This document shows positions 4,153-5,014 of a stretch of 5,014 nt of DNA, piece after piece. The notes beneath the pieces were generated by a model that was not told the DNA's origin, did no database searches, and saw only the letters and a program-made list of their open reading frames with translations. Source of the stretch: Dehalococcoidia bacterium (GTDB taxonomy: Bacteria > Chloroflexota > Dehalococcoidia > Dehalococcoidales > JAUXAE01); NCBI GenBank assembly GCA_030665535.1, contig DAOUZU010000081.1, forward strand, positions 1 through 5,014, given 5' to 3'. Position numbers and translations under genes: made by a program. Positions within the stretch are counted from its first letter, which is position 1. Every line of letters begins with the position of its first letter.

Positions 4153-5014
4153 TTACGGCCAGACGGCCGTGACGATGCCGCTGCCCCGCCTGGGGTCGCT
4201 GGCCAGCAGCGAAACATCGCTGAAACCGGCCTTGCGGACGACAGCCAGAAGCTCGTCCACCGTATAGGCGCCGACCATTATGTTGAAAAGGGCCGCCGGC
4301 AGCGGCCCGCTTCTATCATTCTTGAGCAAAAAATCATGGATGATGAGTAGCCCGCCGGAAGTGAGGGCGCGGCCGGCCTTGGCCAGCTTCATCTCCGCCT
4401 GGCTGCCGGCCCCATGCAGCACGTTGGACATCATCAGGACGTCATAGCCGCTGCCGAACTCATCACTGTTCCAGTCGCCGGCCCGGGTGCTTATGCGGTC
4501 GGCCAGGCCGAACTTCTCAACATTCTCCGCCGTGATTACCAGCGTCTCCGGCAAGTCCCAGACGACTGCTTTCAGGTGGGGAAAGCGCTGGCAGAGGATG
4601 ATGCTGTAGGTTCCCGGCCCGCCGCCGACATCCAGTAGCCGCTTACGGCCGTTTAAGTCTACCTTCCGGGCCAATAGCTGGCCGGCACCGTTAGCGGCGA
4701 TACCGTGCATCGCCCAGATGAAATGGTTGTGCCAGTGGGAGACGAAGTGCTCCGGCGGCGACGGCGTCCGGGCTTGCCCGCCGCTGCGCACCGTCTCGGT
4801 AAGCCCGGACCAGGACCACCACAGGCTCTCGCCGTGGTTCAGAAGGCCGCCCATATAGCGGGGGCTCTCTGGCAGCAGGGTGTCCCTGGCCAGTTGCGTC
4901 AACCGGTATTGGCCGTTGTCACAACGCAGTAGCCCCAGGGCGCAGCAGGCGACGAGCAGCCTCTCCGTCATATCGGCGTCGGTATCGCGAGCGGTAGCCA
5001 CCTCTACGGCCGTT
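4153..5014 (-). CDS. SAM-dependent O-methyltransferase-like protein (Methyltransf_2 type), 5' end outside window
   Basis: The frame is open to the window edge, so the N-terminus is missing; an in-frame GTG at 5001-4999 is not taken as the start because TAVE lies upstream in frame and fits the fold. Numbering from that GTG, residues 1-110 form the winged-helix dimerization domain usual in COMT-like enzymes (MTERLLVACCALGLL, then YRLTQLARDTLL). The catalytic domain has SAM motif I (DVGGGPG, 124-130), WDLP (148-151), GDW (175-177) and SNVLH196. His196 aligns with the catalytic base of plant and bacterial O-methyltransferases, but the usual following Asp is Gly. GGLLIIHDF (216-224) and YTVDELLAVVRKAGF (246-260) complete the fold. 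The substrate is unknown; a small hydroxylated or nitrogenous molecule is likely. The stop is 22 bases from the convergent 35-residue ORF. Confidence 0.88.
   Translation of the reverse strand, partial: TAVEVATARDTDADMTERLLVACCALGLLRCDNGQYRLTQLARDTLLPESPRYMGGLLNHGESLWWSWSGLTETVRSGGQARTPSPPEHFVSHWHNHFIWAMHGIAANGAGQLLARKVDLNGRKRLLDVGGGPGTYSIILCQRFPHLKAVVWDLPETLVITAENVEKFGLADRISTRAGDWNSDEFGSGYDVLMMSNVLHGAGSQAEMKLAKAGRALTSGGLLIIHDFLLKNDRSGPLPAALFNIMVGAYTVDELLAVVRKAGFSDVSLLASDPRRGSGIVTAVWP

Noticed and set aside
4126..4180. Possible bidirectional terminator between the 35-residue ORF and the methyltransferase gene
   Set aside because: Only 4-bp stems (GGCT/AGCC) and the ACGGCCGT palindrome are present, with no T-run on either strand.
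4999..5001. GTG as the methyltransferase start
   Set aside because: The frame stays open to the window edge with residues that fit the winged-helix domain, and the protein would be short at its N-terminus. The gene is simply cut by the window.
1..5014. CRISPR arrays, tRNA or rRNA genes, IS elements, phage genes or defence systems
   Set aside because: I found no spaced repeat arrays, structural RNA motifs, transposase or integrase features or terminal inverted repeats. Every gene here reads as housekeeping, small unknown or enzyme.

Overview
The window looks like ordinary chromosomal DNA from a GC-rich bacterium, with short intergenic gaps and strong AGGAGG-type ribosome binding sites. The split TrkA arrangement, the interleaved universal stress proteins and the look of the small proteins remind me of uncultured Chloroflexota (Dehalococcoidia-like). 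That placement is an impression from memory, not a result. I see no rRNA, tRNA, CRISPR array, IS element, phage gene or attachment site.

Left part (1-2272, plus strand): a potassium-uptake cluster. It holds the C-terminal end of a TrkH-type K+ channel subunit, a universal stress protein (USP) with a degenerate nucleotide-binding site, a short TrkA-like protein with only the RCK N-domain, a fuller TrkA with RCK N- and C-domains, and a second USP with a near-canonical ATP-binding motif. A good sigma70-like promoter (TTGTAA-17 bp-TATAAT, 215-243) lies between trkH and the first USP gene, so the regulatory genes may be transcribed separately from the channel. The two RCK proteins would form the cytoplasmic nucleotide-sensing ring that gates TrkH, and the USPs are plausible modulators.

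Middle part (2273-3288): a plus-strand gene for an 84-residue membrane-anchored or lipoprotein-like protein with an SLBB/ComEA-like beta segment, behind its own promoter and a candidate terminator. It converges on a minus-strand pair: a bacterial PH-domain protein followed by a 54-residue protein with a conserved-looking W-P-x-W-Y core. The pair has a strong promoter at 3255-3282.

Right part (3289-5014): a minus-strand FMN nitroreductase-family gene, a 35-residue basic plus-strand ORF with a very good ribosome binding site, and a minus-strand SAM-dependent O-methyltransferase-like gene whose 5' end lies beyond the window. These genes have no evident common pathway.

I do not see a clearly new system. 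The points most worth a second look are the split trkA with one RCK_C missing, the pairing of a degenerate with an intact USP, and the three small proteins of 84, 54 and 35 residues.
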